A stretch of 60,000 bases of DNA, taken from assembly GCA_903813345.2 (NCBI GenBank), contig CAIIXF020000007.1, forward strand, positions 16,414,714 through 16,474,713, read 5' to 3'. The notes beneath the pieces are model-generated. The model ran no database searches and was not told the DNA's origin. It saw only the letters and a list, made by a program, of their open reading frames with translations. Shown here in pieces: positions 47,099 through 59,490 of the stretch. A program made the position numbers and the translations under genes. Positions within the stretch are counted from its first letter, which is position 1, and the number at the start of each line of letters is the position of its first letter. Source of the DNA: Owenia fusiformis. Its lineage: Eukaryota; Annelida; Polychaeta; Sabellida; Oweniidae.

Positions 47099-50000
47099 AT
47101 GGCAAAAACTTATGATTATTTGTTTAAATTGCTTCTCATAGGTGATTCGGGTGTTGGTAAAACTTGTGTGTTATTTAGATTCTCAGAAGATGCATTCAAC
47201 TCCACTTTTATATCAACGATAGGTGAGTTATTACTATTGAAAGGTGCAAAAACGAAGTCTCAAGTTTGAGAAAATTCCTCTTCCGGTCTGAATTTTCATT
47301 TTTAACAAAAAATAAACATTTGTTTTCGGAGGTCAACTTCGAGGATGCATAAGTAATGAGACTTTGAATATAGATCTAAAGCTAATTGAATAAATGGCTG
47401 AATAAAATGCAAAACGAGGAATTAGACTAGTGAAAAATGATTAGAGTAGTACCTTTAGTCTTGATAAAATTTTAATTTGATATGATTCTGTCATTTCATG
47501 GAGTCATTCCAACTCCTCATAGAGGCTGCATAATGTATAGATGCCGGCAAGATTCTTTTTTAGTAGGGTCAGTAGCTCAATACATGTTCCTCAAGATATA
47601 TTCTTTAGACAGGGAGGGAATGGCTTCCATGTAAAGCTTTTTGCAAGGCCTGAGTGCGCCGCTAACATGCTAAATAGAAGAGTTAGCTGACGTTTGGGAG
47701 TCTGACTTACCTTCTAAAGGTTAGAACCCGAATCTTAATGAAACTATATCACCTTTGTTGCGTCGATGATGATGCATAAACATAGCATTTGATAGAAATT
47801 AGCGTAAATGCTTTTCCGACTTTTTCATTTTTCATCAATGTTGACTTCCGGGAAGGCGTTGTAGTTATCACGAAATAACGCATTGACCCTTGAACTTTAC
47901 TTTGTTGACGTGTCAACCAAGCATGTCTGGTGTGAAAATTAAAAGAATATTAAGCAATGTTCTACATCCGCCAAGCTAAGTGAAGTAGTCAATATTAAAA
48001 ATTACCAATTTCAAGTGAAGTACGCAACGAACGAAACTGCGTGATCTACACTCCCACTATTGGTCTGAATGAAATGCTACGTAGAAATATGAGCCGTCTG
48101 CTGTATTAGTCGATTAATAGAGAAAGACCTGTTGGTGATGCTTTATAATTTAGACCAAAACATTGAAGAACAAACGAACCTGTAAATCGTGAAAACAACG
48201 AACAAATATTCGGTTTTCACATATGTTCGGTAATTTTTTGTATTGAAACTTCCGGAACTTACAAGGAAATCATTCATTTTCTCGATCCATGATTTAGCTC
48301 TTGGATGTTGTGGCAAATGCTTCATGGTTGACGGAACAAAGGTGATATGGTTTCATTAAGATTCGGGTTCTAACCTTTAGAAGGTAAGTCAGACTCCCAA
48401 ACGTCAGCTAACTCTTCTATTTAGCATGTTAGCGGCGCACTCAGGCCTTGCAAAAAGCTTTAAGTAATTGTTGGAGAAATGACTGCTAGTGGTTTCGCGA
48501 TTAATCGATACATCGCAATTTACATTGCCAAAAGTGATTCTGGCGATGTATCAATGTCTGAAACAAAACATTGATGTTTTTTAAAAGAATTTATCTGCTA
48601 AAAGCAACCTTTTCTTATCCATTTTTTCCCAGCAAATGTCTTACATTTCTCATTCTAAGTTCATTTCCCAATGTTGTCTGATATTTTTTTACTTTAAAAA
48701 TGTTTAAGCTTGCCGAGATGAACCAATGACCTCCAATGCTCACTTTATTTTCCCTACATCGTTACCGGAAGTACTGAAGTGCAATTACTTATTTGTTGCG
48801 TTCAGTATTTTAGTGCATTTACGTTCTTTTAGTGGACTTTTCTCCAACATTTTTATGATGTACATCGCAATGTTCATCGATGTTTACTCCTGAAATTTGC
48901 TGATGCATCGATGTCTGATTATGGGACATCGCGACAACACTAATGACTGCATACACTGAGTGTCTGACAATTACCTATGTGGACAACATTGCCTCATTGT
49001 ATTCTTCAATTCTGATCACATAATGGTGTACATGCCATCCTGCTTTGATAAGAGGCCAATATATTCACTAACTAAAATTCAGCTCAATCCGTCAACGTTT
49101 AGACCGGCCCATACTGCAATTTCTGATGCTCCTTCTCCTGGGTTTCAAAGCATGATGAAATTGACACTTTCTGCAACTTTCAGATGATTATTAACATGAT
49201 AGCGAATGTGTGTCAAAAATGCGGTTGAAAATCTTAATAAGATGATTGAGCTGGAGGAGTGAAGGCTGGTAATATCATCCACCCTTCTTCAGTTACATAT
49301 TTTTGTGTAAACTAAAAACTGAATTTTGAAATATTACCATGATAATTGGATGAACTATCCTTACTTAATATGCCGAATAGATCTTTTATTTTTAGTATTG
49401 CAACAAGATTACAGCTGAATTTCAAAATGGCCACCATTTTTGAAAAAACTGTTATCTTTGATAACTCAATACCAGTTAGTGTTGTCGCGATGTGCCATAA
49501 TCGTACATCGATGCATCGGCAATTTTCAGTAGTAAACATCGATGCACATCGCGATGTACATCGAGAAAAAGTTCGAGAAAAGTGCACTGAAATACCGAAC
49601 GCTAATGCACTAAAATATCGAACAGAACAAATTAATAAGAGTACGCTGGTACATCCGGGAACATAGTAACGGTGAAATGAAAGTAAAGTAATTTTTTAGA
49701 TTAATGGTTCATTTCGACTAGCTAAAACAGTTTTAAAGCGAAAGAATATCAGAAAACATTTGAAAATGAAATAAGACATGAAAAAAGGTAAGCAATTTGC
49801 GTCAAAATAAGATAAGAAAGGGCGATTTTTAGCAAATTAAAATTTTTTAAAAACATCGATGTTTTGTTTCAGACATCGATGCATCGCCAGAACCAGCTTT
49901 GGCGATGTATATCGCGATGTATCGATTAATCGCGACAACACTAATACCAGTAGATGAATTTGGTTCAAATGTTATATGCTGATGCCTAGAGATAAAAGGA

Positions 50001-53000
50001 AATCTCTTCAAGAAGAAATTTACAAAATTACTGCTATTTATCAAAAAATGCCTTCATTTGTTCGGTTTAAGAGGAAATTTTCAAGATGGCTGCTAGTTTT
50101 TAGTGAAACACTCACACTCCACTTTTAAAGTGAATATTATTCACTTTTAATGTCACAAATAAAAGATTGACAAGGTATTTGAAATTTAAGTTTTTATGTT
50201 TTCAGGAATAGATTTCAAGATAAGAACCATAGAGTTAGAAGGAAAGAAAATTAAGTTACAAATATGGTGAGTACATATATTTCTCTATGTAAAAACGATT
50301 AGTATGTTAATTTTATTCAAGACATAAATGCTCTACGCAATATATCTCTCCCTTAAGCTCATTGAGAAGATACTTATGTATACAACATGTAGCATCAGAT
50401 TTATTTCCTTTCATTTATACATGATTTGCACCTTAAAAATTCAATGATTAAGCAGAATTCATTAATTTTTCATTATTTCCTTATTCAGCTTTAAATCTTG
50501 ATCCATTTACAGGATATGGAAGTTCCTTCATTAACAGTAGTTCATTTCTGGAGAGAATTTATTTTCGATCATAATATAGAAGGATGTCTATAAAATATCT
50601 GAGGGGTCTTACATGGATTTCGGGATGTCTTATACATTTTACCATTCTTTGCTAGGCTTACTATTTAGATACCATTTCCCCACCAAAATTTACGATAGAC
50701 CCCTCCTAGTCCCTATATGATGAACAAACTTTGCATTAGTGCATGTACTGTATTATTATACACTGTATGAGTTTATGCATCCCATGAAGTAAACTACTGT
50801 GTACACTCCAATGTGTAACTGAAATAAACCACTGTTTTCAGGGATACAGCTGGTCAGGAAAGGTTCCGCACTATCACTACAGCTTACTACAGAGGGGCAA
50901 TGGTATGTTAACACTAGAATACCTAATACGTAATGAGAAAGTTAAAGGCCCACTTTGCGTATTTTCAATGTTTTTGGGCAAAATAAGACTTACATTTGAA
51001 TTTCATAGTATGTCCAATGTATTGATAAGAACCTTATCTTTCATTTGTTTCCAACAACAGCTCAAACAGACCACATCAAAGCTTACAATAAATTATCAAA
51101 AAATATTTTAGATCTGCCAAGCTTTATAAATCAAGTTTCTATCGATGTCATTGAAAGATGGCATAGTTGTTTATGTTGCGTGATACATTCATTGTTATCC
51201 CATCGAACGAAGTTCGGAGGGATATAGGGAACGCCTCCGTCCGTCTGTCCGTACGTATGTACGTCCGTCCGTCCGGGCAATAACTCAAATACCGTTGGCC
51301 CGATTTTGTTCATATTTTGTACACATATACCCTATGGGGGTAGAAGTTCTGCTCAAAAGCCGATTTTCAAAATGGTCGCTCATTTCAAAATGGCGGCCAT
51401 TTTAGTGCCGAATTTACAGTAATTTAGGTGCAATATGTAAAACTGTAATAGCAATATGTTTTAGATGTAAAAAAATTAAATCGGACATTAATAAAGCTAG
51501 AAATGTAGATATTAAAGAAGCACATGGCAGCCATCTTGAAAAATGGCGGCCTTTACTCGTTATTTTACGATTTTTGCTGTCACTCGAAAAGTAGTGGAGC
51601 GATTTTGTTCATATTTGGTATGTGAATACTATAAACATTGCATAAAGACACTTTTGGTAGAAGGCGGCCATTTGAAAAATGGCCACCATTTTAACGTATT
51701 TTACTATAACTCAAAAAGTAGTGGAGCGATTTTGTTCATATTTGGTATGTGAATACTATAAGCATGACACACTGTCCTATGACACTTTTGGTAGAAGGCG
51801 GCCATTTTGAAATTTTTTTTGAAAAATGGCCGCCATTTTAACGATGTTTACTATAACTCGAAAAGTAGTGGAGCGATTTTGTTCATATTTGGTATGTGAA
51901 TACTGTAAGCATGACACACTGTCCTATGACACTTTTGGTAGAAGACGGCCATTTTGAAAAAATCTTTGAAAAATGGCCGCCATTATAACGTATTTTACTA
52001 TAACTCTAAAAGTAGTCATGTGATTTTGTTCATATTTGGTATGTGAATACTATAAGCATGACACACTGTCCTATAACACTTTTGAAAGAAGGCGGCCATT
52101 TTGAAAAAAAATTTGAAAAATGGCCGCCATTGTAACGTATTTTACTATAACTTGAAAAGTAGTGAAGCGATTTTGTTCATATTTGGTATGTGAATACTGT
52201 AAGCACGGCACACTGTCTAATGACACTTTTGGTAGAAGGCGGTCATTTTTCAAAATGGCCGCCATTTTAACGTATTGTACTATAACTCGAAAAGTAGTGG
52301 AGCGATTTTGTTTATATTTAGTATGTAAATACTTTAAACATGGCACACTGCCTTATGGCACTTTTGGTAGAAGGTCGCCATTTTAACGTTTTTTACTATA
52401 ACTTGAAAAGTAGTGGAGCGATTTTGTTCATATTTGGTATATGAATACTAAAAGCATGGCACATGGTCTAATGACACTTTTGGTAGAAGGCGGCCATTTT
52501 GAAAAATGGCTGCCATTTTTGCTATATACATTGTTTGTAAAAAAGCCATCCATGGCTGTTCTATGGGATTCGCTACGCTTTGGCGTTGCCGTTGTTCTGG
52601 TTATAGAAGTGTCGCCATCTTTTAAATCAACAGTAATTTAAAACATGCACTTTGTTTAACAGTGCATGCACTTCTAATGATCTCTGAACTTCAAATGCTT
52701 TATTCTATGTGAGTTCTTTTTTTCTTGGTTCAATATTAAAACAAATCATACTTCGTGTCATATTTGAGCGAGTGTGAGTAACATGTTTCAATGATTATTT
52801 TTTTCTACTAAATTAAGTATAATGGACCTCCATTTTGAAGTTTAATATGCTAGCCCCATTTTCAATGGCTTGATGTTTGAATGTTTGAATTTCATTTCAA
52901 TTTTTTGAACAATTATTTGTGATTTTGTTGCATTGAACATACGAGTAGTTTTTATACTTTAACTTTTAATACATCCTTTTAATTACTAGATAGACTCTTG

Positions 53001-54491
53001 TTTATTTGTAGGGTATAATGCTGGTATACGATATCACAAATGACAAATCTTTTGAAAACATAAAAAATTGGATCAGGAATATTGAAGAGGTAAGTGATTC
53101 TAGTACCATGCTCAATGGTAAAGTGATTCATGCACTCTGCTCAAACGTAAAGCACCATACTTAAAAAGAGTTGATTAAAACACTACGTACAAACGATGCA
53201 CCTTGCTCAAGCTAAGAATTGAAATATAGGTCAAGCTGACCCACTTTTGTCATTGGAGAATATTAAGTATTGAATTCCCATCAGTTATCCTCAGGCTAAA
53301 ATGGTGAGATATTAATACAAGATTAATAACATGTTATTAATTAAATGTACACAAGAAATGAGAAAAAAAGAACACTTATTTATCCGAGATGTTCCTCTTT
53401 AAAATAGATTAATGAAAATTGAAGGATTCACTGTATACCAGTAAAGTATACATTCCTTATATGCATAACATCAACCATAAAAAAGACGAACAATATTCTG
53501 TTTCTTTATTTCAGCACGCATCATCAGATGTTGAGAAGATGATTCTTGGTAACAAATGCGACATGAATGACAGGCGGCAGGTCTCTAAAGATAAAGGGGA
53601 ACAGGTAACATCATATACCAGAAGAAGAATCAATTCTGTGTGTATAGATTTAGATCAATTCAAAAACAGCATAGACCACTTTCGTATAAAATATATGTGT
53701 TTTGGATACAGGAAAACCTCATTGCTCAAATTGATTGAGTATAATACATGTTTAAGTTTATAATTAAAAATTTCTAATTTCAGTTAGCGATATCTTTTGG
53801 TGTAAAATTCATGGAAACAAGTGCAAAAGCGAGTATCAATGTAGAAGAGGCATTCTTAACCCTTGCCAGAGATATAAAAGCAAAAATGGATAGAAAATTG
53901 GTAAATATAATTTTATGTCACCACCACAAGTGTTACATAACTTATATAACTTTTTTTATGGATGGTGTGTGGCATTCAGCATTGGCAGTTCAGTGTCTGT
54001 AACAAATGGGGTCTGTAACAAATGGCAGGTAGTGGTGACATTTTGCTTTTGAATGCCTTGTACAAATGTATGGTAACTGGTAACATTTCAATCTAAAATC
54101 CCACCTCCCTAATGGAAAGCATGTGATGGCCTGTTTTTTAATTTTATGTTTCACTTTGAATGTTTTTCCCTCATTTAAGATAGGTTGGAATTTGGATAGA
54201 CTCTCATATAAAAGGAACATGGTCCAAGGGGAGTTGGGATTGGCTTATTACATCAATTTTTTAAAGGAGAATCTTTTATTGAAAAATCCACCAATGTTGA
54301 ATTATATTTTTAATTGGGGTCTTGGGAGGAGTAATTGTAATTAATAACATTTTCAAAGATATTAACCTGGTTCTTCATATCACTTTCTTACATTTCAGGA
54401 TGCCACCGGACAAAATAATAAAAATCAAGGACAACAACTAAAAAAATCAGACGGTAAAAAGCGAAGTGGTTGGAAGTGTCAAATACTGTGA
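47099..54491 (+). CDS. RAB8: Rab8 small GTPase, seven exons, complete
   Basis: Exons 47099-47222, 50206-50266, 50842-50902, 53012-53089, 53515-53604, 53784-53900 and 54399-54491 give 207 residues plus stop, the Rab8 length. Sequence [22 protein letters not shown] opens with the P-loop (15-22). Thr40 is in switch I, DTAGQE begins at 63, Thr72 matches the LRRK2-phosphorylated switch II site, then NKCD and ETSAK. The C-terminus CQIL is a CaaX box ending in Leu, suited to geranylgeranylation, as in Rab8. Rab8 directs post-Golgi exocytic and ciliary membrane traffic. Residues 1-60 are nearly identical to the vertebrate protein; the tail just before CQIL is divergent. Rab10 and Rab13 are close relatives, but the N-terminus and CaaX favour Rab8. 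Introns 1 and 3 are inflated by transposons. Confidence 0.96.
47634..48460. mobile_element. Long-TIR fold-back element in Rab8 intron 1
   Basis: Terminal inverted repeats of about 130 bp (starting aagctttttgcaaggcctga) differ at about one position over the first 120. They are flanked by TA on both sides. The 827-bp unit has no recognisable transposase. The near-identity of the arms implies recent insertion or conversion. Confidence 0.75.
48487..48942 (-). mobile_element. hAT-family non-autonomous element, copy 1
   Basis: Starts tagtggtttcgcgattaatc, ends acatcgcgacaacacta, and is flanked by identical 8-bp atgactgc (48479-48486 and 48943-48950). It is opposite in orientation to copy 2 at 49477. 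Confidence 0.85.
49418..50095 (+). repeat. Orphan minisatellite monomer(s) split by a hAT insertion
   Basis: Flanks of the hAT copy (for example ttgataactcaataccagt and atttggttcaaatgttatat) match the 145-bp unit of the ACC 3' UTR array, including gctgatgcctag. An isolated piece of that Helitron-borne minisatellite was therefore here before the hAT element arrived. Confidence 0.6.
49477..49943 (+). mobile_element. hAT-family non-autonomous element, copy 2
   Basis: Begins tagtgttgtcgcgatg, ends atcgcgacaacacta, and is flanked by identical 8-bp ataccagt (49469-49476 and 49944-49951). Its 467-bp interior is full of acatcgatg motifs. Confidence 0.88.
51198..52600 (+). mobile_element. Helitron-like element with second minisatellite (Rab8 intron 3)
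   Basis: Begins TCCCATCGAACGAAG after A, has CCGTCCGTC runs, then an array, and ends tgggattcgctacgctttgg, gcgttgccgttgtt, CTGG before T. Head and tail match the ACC 3' UTR element, but the core repeat is different. Confidence 0.62.
51582..52500 (+). repeat. 147-bp minisatellite in Rab8 intron 3
   Basis: Seven units (actcgaaaagtagtggagcg) begin at 51582, 51709, 51856, 52003, 52150, 52285 and 52401. Undeleted units are 147 bp; others are shortened to 116-135. Units contain aaatggccgccatttt palindromes. Confidence 0.88.
53914..54057 (+). repeat. GTCACC-hairpin repeat, copy 4, 13 bp from Rab8 exon 6 donor
   Basis: tatgtcaccaccacaagtgt starts just after the exon 6 splice donor (GT at 53901) and ends near gtgacattttgc. 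Confidence 0.6.
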
Positions 54492-54521
54492 TCCTATCAC
54501 AGGCATCAACTTGATCACTGT

Positions 54522-54527
54522 AATAAA
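54522..54527 (+). terminator. Proximal Rab8 polyadenylation signal
   Basis: AATAAA 31 bases after the Rab8 stop. A second AATAAA at 57349-57354 could define a long 3' UTR form. I cannot tell which is used. Confidence 0.4.
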
Positions 54528-55696
54528 TAATCACCATATTTGGAGTTGTGATGATGTAATACACAGACATACAGACATGGGTATGGATTAAGTGTATTAT
54601 TTGTGTACATAGCGGCAGTGAACAACTTGGAGCAATATTTCAAGTAGCCATGATGGAGCCATTAAAGAATTTTTGATCAACATTAATGGAACAAAAATAC
54701 TTGTTAAACAATGGTTTAATCACGTAAGGAGTGCAATGAGGGGACAGAAAATGCCATTATTGTAGCTATACACTAAATCTACAATGACTGACTGTGAAGG
54801 ATTGATTCATAGATTCTGATAATCTATCATTCAAAATCAGATCCGTAATTATTTGTTTTCACACAATAATATAAGCATTTTATAAAATTGAAAATTAGGT
54901 TTGTATTGTACATGAATTCAAAAATTACAAATATTTCTGACAGTGCAAAAGCAAGGAGAATTGGCAGCTAGAATGCAACATCGATATTTTTCAACAAAGC
55001 TTGCGCCATTGACTGACATTTATCTGGCTATAAATTCACAATCAGCAATCAAAAGATTTGAACTAATATCTTGATCACTTCTTGTGTTTGACATTTTTTG
55101 TTAAGTAATAAGTAAATATCGGAAATGCATTCTGGGATCCAATCCTCCTTATGATGTGAAAGCTTGAATATTAAAGTGACATATTTATTGAAAGTAAACC
55201 AAATAATTATATTGCTGCTATTCTGAGGTCAAATAAGTCTTGATTTTGTCAGCAATGTTTTGCTGTTTACATTTATTTTCCAATGTCAAAGATGATTTTG
55301 CCAATAATTCCTATGATATTTTGGTTGAGATATATTTCTTTTAGGACCTGTTTCGACAAAGAATAGTTCTATTAGGACCAGTATCTATGTCGATGTATGT
55401 CGATCTATATCTATGTAAATATGTTAGAAAATGTAAATTGCTCGTATCAACTAATATGCATTTTGTATGTACAATCTAAAAACAAACAAGTAAACTACTT
55501 AGTGTTCCCAGAGATTAATTGCTGTATAAAACCCGCAATGCAAAATGTGTTGTAGCAAACCCTTAGCTGTTATGAACTACTTTTTAAAGCAAATAGCTCT
55601 GAAGTGATAACTTGTGGATAATGTGAATCACTTGCTATTGCATGTACATCTCTTCAGAGTAAAATATTTTAAAGTCATAATTTGATTTCCTTGTAG

Positions 55697-55707
55697 TGGC
55701 GTAGCGT
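55697..55707. repeat. Inverted partner of the 51-bp repeat core
   Basis: tggcgtagcgt here is the reverse complement of acgctacgcca in each unit of the 55948-56100 array, suggesting that both were ends of one transposon. Confidence 0.4.
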
Positions 55708-55947
55708 GGGTATTTTGTGAGTCTATGCCAATAGAGAACGAGCTTTGAGGGGTGTTTGGGGGGTTCTCCTCCAAGAAAATTTGAAAATGAGAATGCATTT
55801 GAAGCATTCCGTGGCATTTTAAATATGAAATGTAAAATATTGGCCATTTTTCCCAATATCTAGTATTTTAAGTGTAGGGCAATTCAGTATAAAAAAATCA
55901 AATTTTATCTTAACTTTGATAGTACGTCATGGCGTTTTATGCATATA

Positions 55948-56100
55948 TGACGCTACGCCATTGCCCTGTAAAGGTCTTTTTGCAACAAAGAACATTTATG
56001 ACGCTACGCCATTTCCCTGTAAAGGTCTTTTTGCAACAAAGAACATTTATGACGCTACGCCATTGCCCTGTAAAGGTCTTTTTCCAGCAATGAACATTTA
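55948..56100 (+). repeat. 51-bp tandem repeat, three copies
   Basis: Units begin tgacgctacgccatt at 55948, 55999 and 56050. They are almost identical, with a few changes in the third. They give a short three-fold peptide frame that is not likely a gene. Confidence 0.85.
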
Positions 56101-57348
56101 TTTAGAACAAAAAATGTTCAGATGTAATTGTCAGTGTACTTGCACATGTTTAGTGTCTGATAATCTAGATCTCTGTACTGATTAAGGTAGCTCAAATGGT
56201 ATAATAATAGAGTGAAAAAATGTTTTGTTAATAATTAGTAATTTGTAAGATTAAACACCAATATTGTTACAAGATTTTTATGTATTTTATGAGATTACCC
56301 AAAATGTTGGCTGAAAAATTATATGTGCATGTAGTGACCTCAGAATAACCAATTGTGCTTCCTTAGGCATCACGATACAGACAAGACATTGTACAGACAT
56401 GCGATATAAACTAAAAAATAGAACAAAAAACCTCTTAAGGTGGGCATAACTGAATTAGTAATCTGACTAATGTAGAGTAGAATGATTAATCTGGCTTAAT
56501 CTCTCTCACGAGGTCTACCTTTAGCTTTTGCAGTTTAAAACTTTAGAACTTTATAACTAAACCTTGATTTTGTACAATAACCAAGGTCCTTAATGGCCCT
56601 CTATTATTAATTGTCTGTAAAGCATTCATCTGAAAACCTCCATAGTGAAATATTTTTGTTTTATGTTTTTAGCATTTGTTTTTTTTGATATGTAATTTTT
56701 TGCAATTTGTAAAGAAAAAGCCAGTTATCTCATGACTTTTTCTGCTAACTAGATAATTATGCCATGTTGGCCTTGGTATTATAATAACATCATTTTTAGG
56801 ATTAATTGAATGATAGTGTGGATGGATCCTTGTATTTTTCAGGTACCCCTATGAACAATATTTTCACTAACAAGTGTCTGTATGTTTATTAAACATAGAT
56901 TGTAGTGAAGAGTTTTATAAGATGTACATAATTATGCAATATATTATGCTATAAATATTAATTATATTCTGTACAGCGAGTACCCGCAGTAATGTAGAGA
57001 GATCTTCCATATATACATAATCATTTCATAGAATCATATTAATCTTATTTTCTTGTCATCTTTTGGCCACTTCCATTAAACAGAATTAAGTCACATCACA
57101 ATTGACCCTTTTCATATAAATGAAAGAATAGATGGCATCATTAAGATCACTAAGATACAAGGGTGGTTCAAAATGTTTTGCAAATGAAAGCTTTTCAAGA
57201 GCAGATATTTTATAACCATAGTTTTATGATACTTGTCACATTGTTAGATCTCATTCAGTTTTTATGCTCTATAGAATGTGTTGTTTAGTGTGCAGCTAGG
57301 TAACAAAGGGTGTGTTAACATAAGGAGGACTCTACTTGAATTGAACAC

Positions 57349-57354
57349 AATAAA
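57349..57354 (+). terminator. Possible distal Rab8 polyadenylation signal
   Basis: Canonical AATAAA 2.9 kb after the Rab8 stop, with no gene between. Use would give an extended 3' UTR including the 51-bp tandem repeat. Confidence 0.25.
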
Positions 57355-58174
57355 ATGGAAAAGGTATTATGAAAAAAAATCAAATACAATAGTCCCAAAA
57401 GTAGAAGTATGGTGTATATTTGTATATAAATATGGTCATATTTGGAAACCTCTATGAATGAAGTTCAGATGTTAATCATATTCATGTGCAAGATAAAGAT
57501 TGTTCACAGTAACTCAAACTGCAGAACATTTAATGATATGACATAGGTGTTGATCAAGTATTAAACAGACTACATACTGTAACATGTGGTTTATTGTAGT
57601 GAACACAGGGTGCAAATTATAAAAGATAACCTAGAAAGTCAATATTCTGTAGGAGCTCATGACTGGCACATTCTCTTCCATATTGCTTATTCAGTATTCA
57701 TGCAAAGCTCTGTTGATGCAGTATCAACAGGAACAGATCAATGTCACTGTTAATATTTTTGTAAACCAAATTCACAAACTGCTGATGTTGTATTTATCAA
57801 AGTAGCTTCTAGTGAATGTGAGTTTTCTGTTTGCTATTGATATTTTCAGATAGGGCTCACATCTATTTTGTAGATATAGCTGTCTGGTCTCAATTGTAAT
57901 GTTAATGTATAAATAACATTGACTCCAAAACCATGTGGACCTCTGATTTGTGTTAACCATGTGGACCTCTGATTTGTGTTATGATGCACTGCAGTGAAAA
58001 TTATTTGTACTCAACTGAACATTAATTTCAATCCAGCAAACATATACCAGTCCATTTGTGTTTCTCTGGAGTACCTTGAACTTCTAGGTCAGTGACTAGG
58101 TCAATGGAGACAGGAGACAAACCTATCTGAAACAACGTGCTGCTGATTGAAGTTTGGTTAAAATGATAAAAATA

Positions 58175-58249
58175 CAGGATGTCCATAAAGTCTCTGCACT
58201 TTACATAGCCTTTGTATTGTATTTGTAAATAGACTTTATGGACACCCTG
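58175..58249. mobile_element. 75-bp mariner-like micro-MITE
   Basis: caggatgtccataaagtct and agactttatggacaccctg are inverted, flanked by TA. Only about 37 bp separate the arms, so little but the termini remains. Confidence 0.7.
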
Positions 58250-59136
58250 TATGTCTGGTCCCTGTAGCAAATCATAGTGAAAGAGTTGGGTAATATTTAA
58301 AGGTGAATGTGATTATGGGCCTATGGGGTCTTTGGTTTTAAATTGATCTATTACATCATGTAAAGAATCTGTATACTTTGACAATTGCAAGAATAAGAGA
58401 AGTATTTTGTAAACCTTAATTTAGAAAACTTGTTTTTATCATGCTTCACATAATGCTTTACATGTTCTCAGATACCAAGTTAATTATCCATGTACCAGAT
58501 GTACATCAGTACCATGTATTTATTATTGTCATCATAAGATAACATTGATCATCTATTCATCTTCATCAATATATTATATGTAAGACACCTTATACCATGC
58601 CTTGGTTTTACATGAAATATAACTTAAATGTTAAAAATAGAATTTTGCTTATTTTTCTTTATTTATTTGAATCATAATATACTAATATGTACAGTAAATG
58701 CATATTAAAATTAGAACGACGGTGCCAGAAAAAAATGCCAAGGCCTGCTTTTACAATCTCAAAAATAAATTTGAGATTTGGAGAGGTTTTATGTTTCAAA
58801 TTTAATATGTTTCATTCACATTAGATTAAATCAGATTAAATGAAACATGAAATGTGACTTGAGATGGGTGAAACTAATAGTCAGCTTTAAAATTGAGTGG
58901 AAAGTCCCAGCCAAGAAAGGAAAAAAAAACATTTTGTCTCAACTATCTTCCATGGAAGCAAGGAAGTCACAGATGCTTTCAATTATGTACTAATTCGTTT
59001 GTGTCACCCTTTAAATGAGTGAACAACATTGATTGAACAACATTCCATTCCAATTTTCCCCATACAATAGTTCAAAAATCTCTGTATGGTGAAAATGATT
59101 TAGTCCCTGTAGCATAATATTCTGAATTTTATTTCA

Positions 59137-59490
59137 CTACAAATCGGGTAAAGATTCCTTCTGTTCTAAATGACTGTCAGTGGTGGTGTCAACTGTAATT
59201 GATTGTATGGCTTTGGTTGATTCAACATCAAATTCTTTTTCTTCTAAAACTGTTTCGTCTACAGCTGCTTGCTCTTCAGATGACTCAATATCATATTTTC
59301 TTTCTTCCTTTATATTTTCTAAAGCAGTTTCTTCTACAGCAGCTGGCTCTTCAGATGTAGACTGTACAGTTGATGTTGATGATACATGGTGTGAAGATTT
59401 TCTCATTTTCCTCTTATGTATTAGGTAGGAATCGTCTAGCTTGCTTACGCTGCTAGGACAAAGTCCAAATTCATTGAGCAAATCAACCAC
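59137..59490 (-). CDS. C-terminal exon of an unrecognised acidic protein (gene continues past right edge)
   Basis: A strong acceptor (ttgtttcag) precedes 59490, followed by 117 codons and a TAG stop. The start VVDLLNEFGLCPSSVSKLDD looks folded and perhaps conserved, then comes a basic KRKMRK patch, then a low-complexity Glu/Ser/Thr-rich tail ending in SLPDL. The tail holds an internal duplication: EEPAAVEETALE and, about 27 residues later, EEQAAVDETVLE, each followed by an acidic segment ending ES. Minus-strand AATAAA lies at 59128-59133, almost at the stop. I do not recognise the family. The upstream exons should lie to the right of the window or in 59491-60000, where I saw none. Confidence 0.6.
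   Translation of the reverse strand: MVDLLNEFGLCPSSVSKLDDSYLIHKRKMRKSSHHVSSTSTVQSTSEEPAAVEETALENIKEERKYDIESSEEQAAVDETVLEEKEFDVESTKAIQSITVDTTTDSHLEQKESLPDL

Larger units (their letters stand above)
54528..59127. other. Long gene-poor stretch after Rab8
   Basis: AT-rich, with no convincing coding exon. It probably includes a long Rab8 3' UTR in part. Repeats at 55697-56100 and 58175-58249 are listed separately. Confidence 0.5.

Noticed and set aside
48143-48325. 60-codon minus frame in the fold-back element as a possible DNA-binding (THAP-like) remnant
   Set aside because: Lacks the cysteine/histidine zinc ligands and is too short to support a call.
51543-52386. Several 60-90 codon frames repeating [14 protein letters not shown]-like peptide
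   Set aside because: They are produced by the 147-bp minisatellite on both strands.
55916-56185. 89-codon frame with three DATPLPCKGLFATKNIY-like repeats
   Set aside because: It follows directly from the 51-bp tandem repeat; no start context, signal peptide or splice support.
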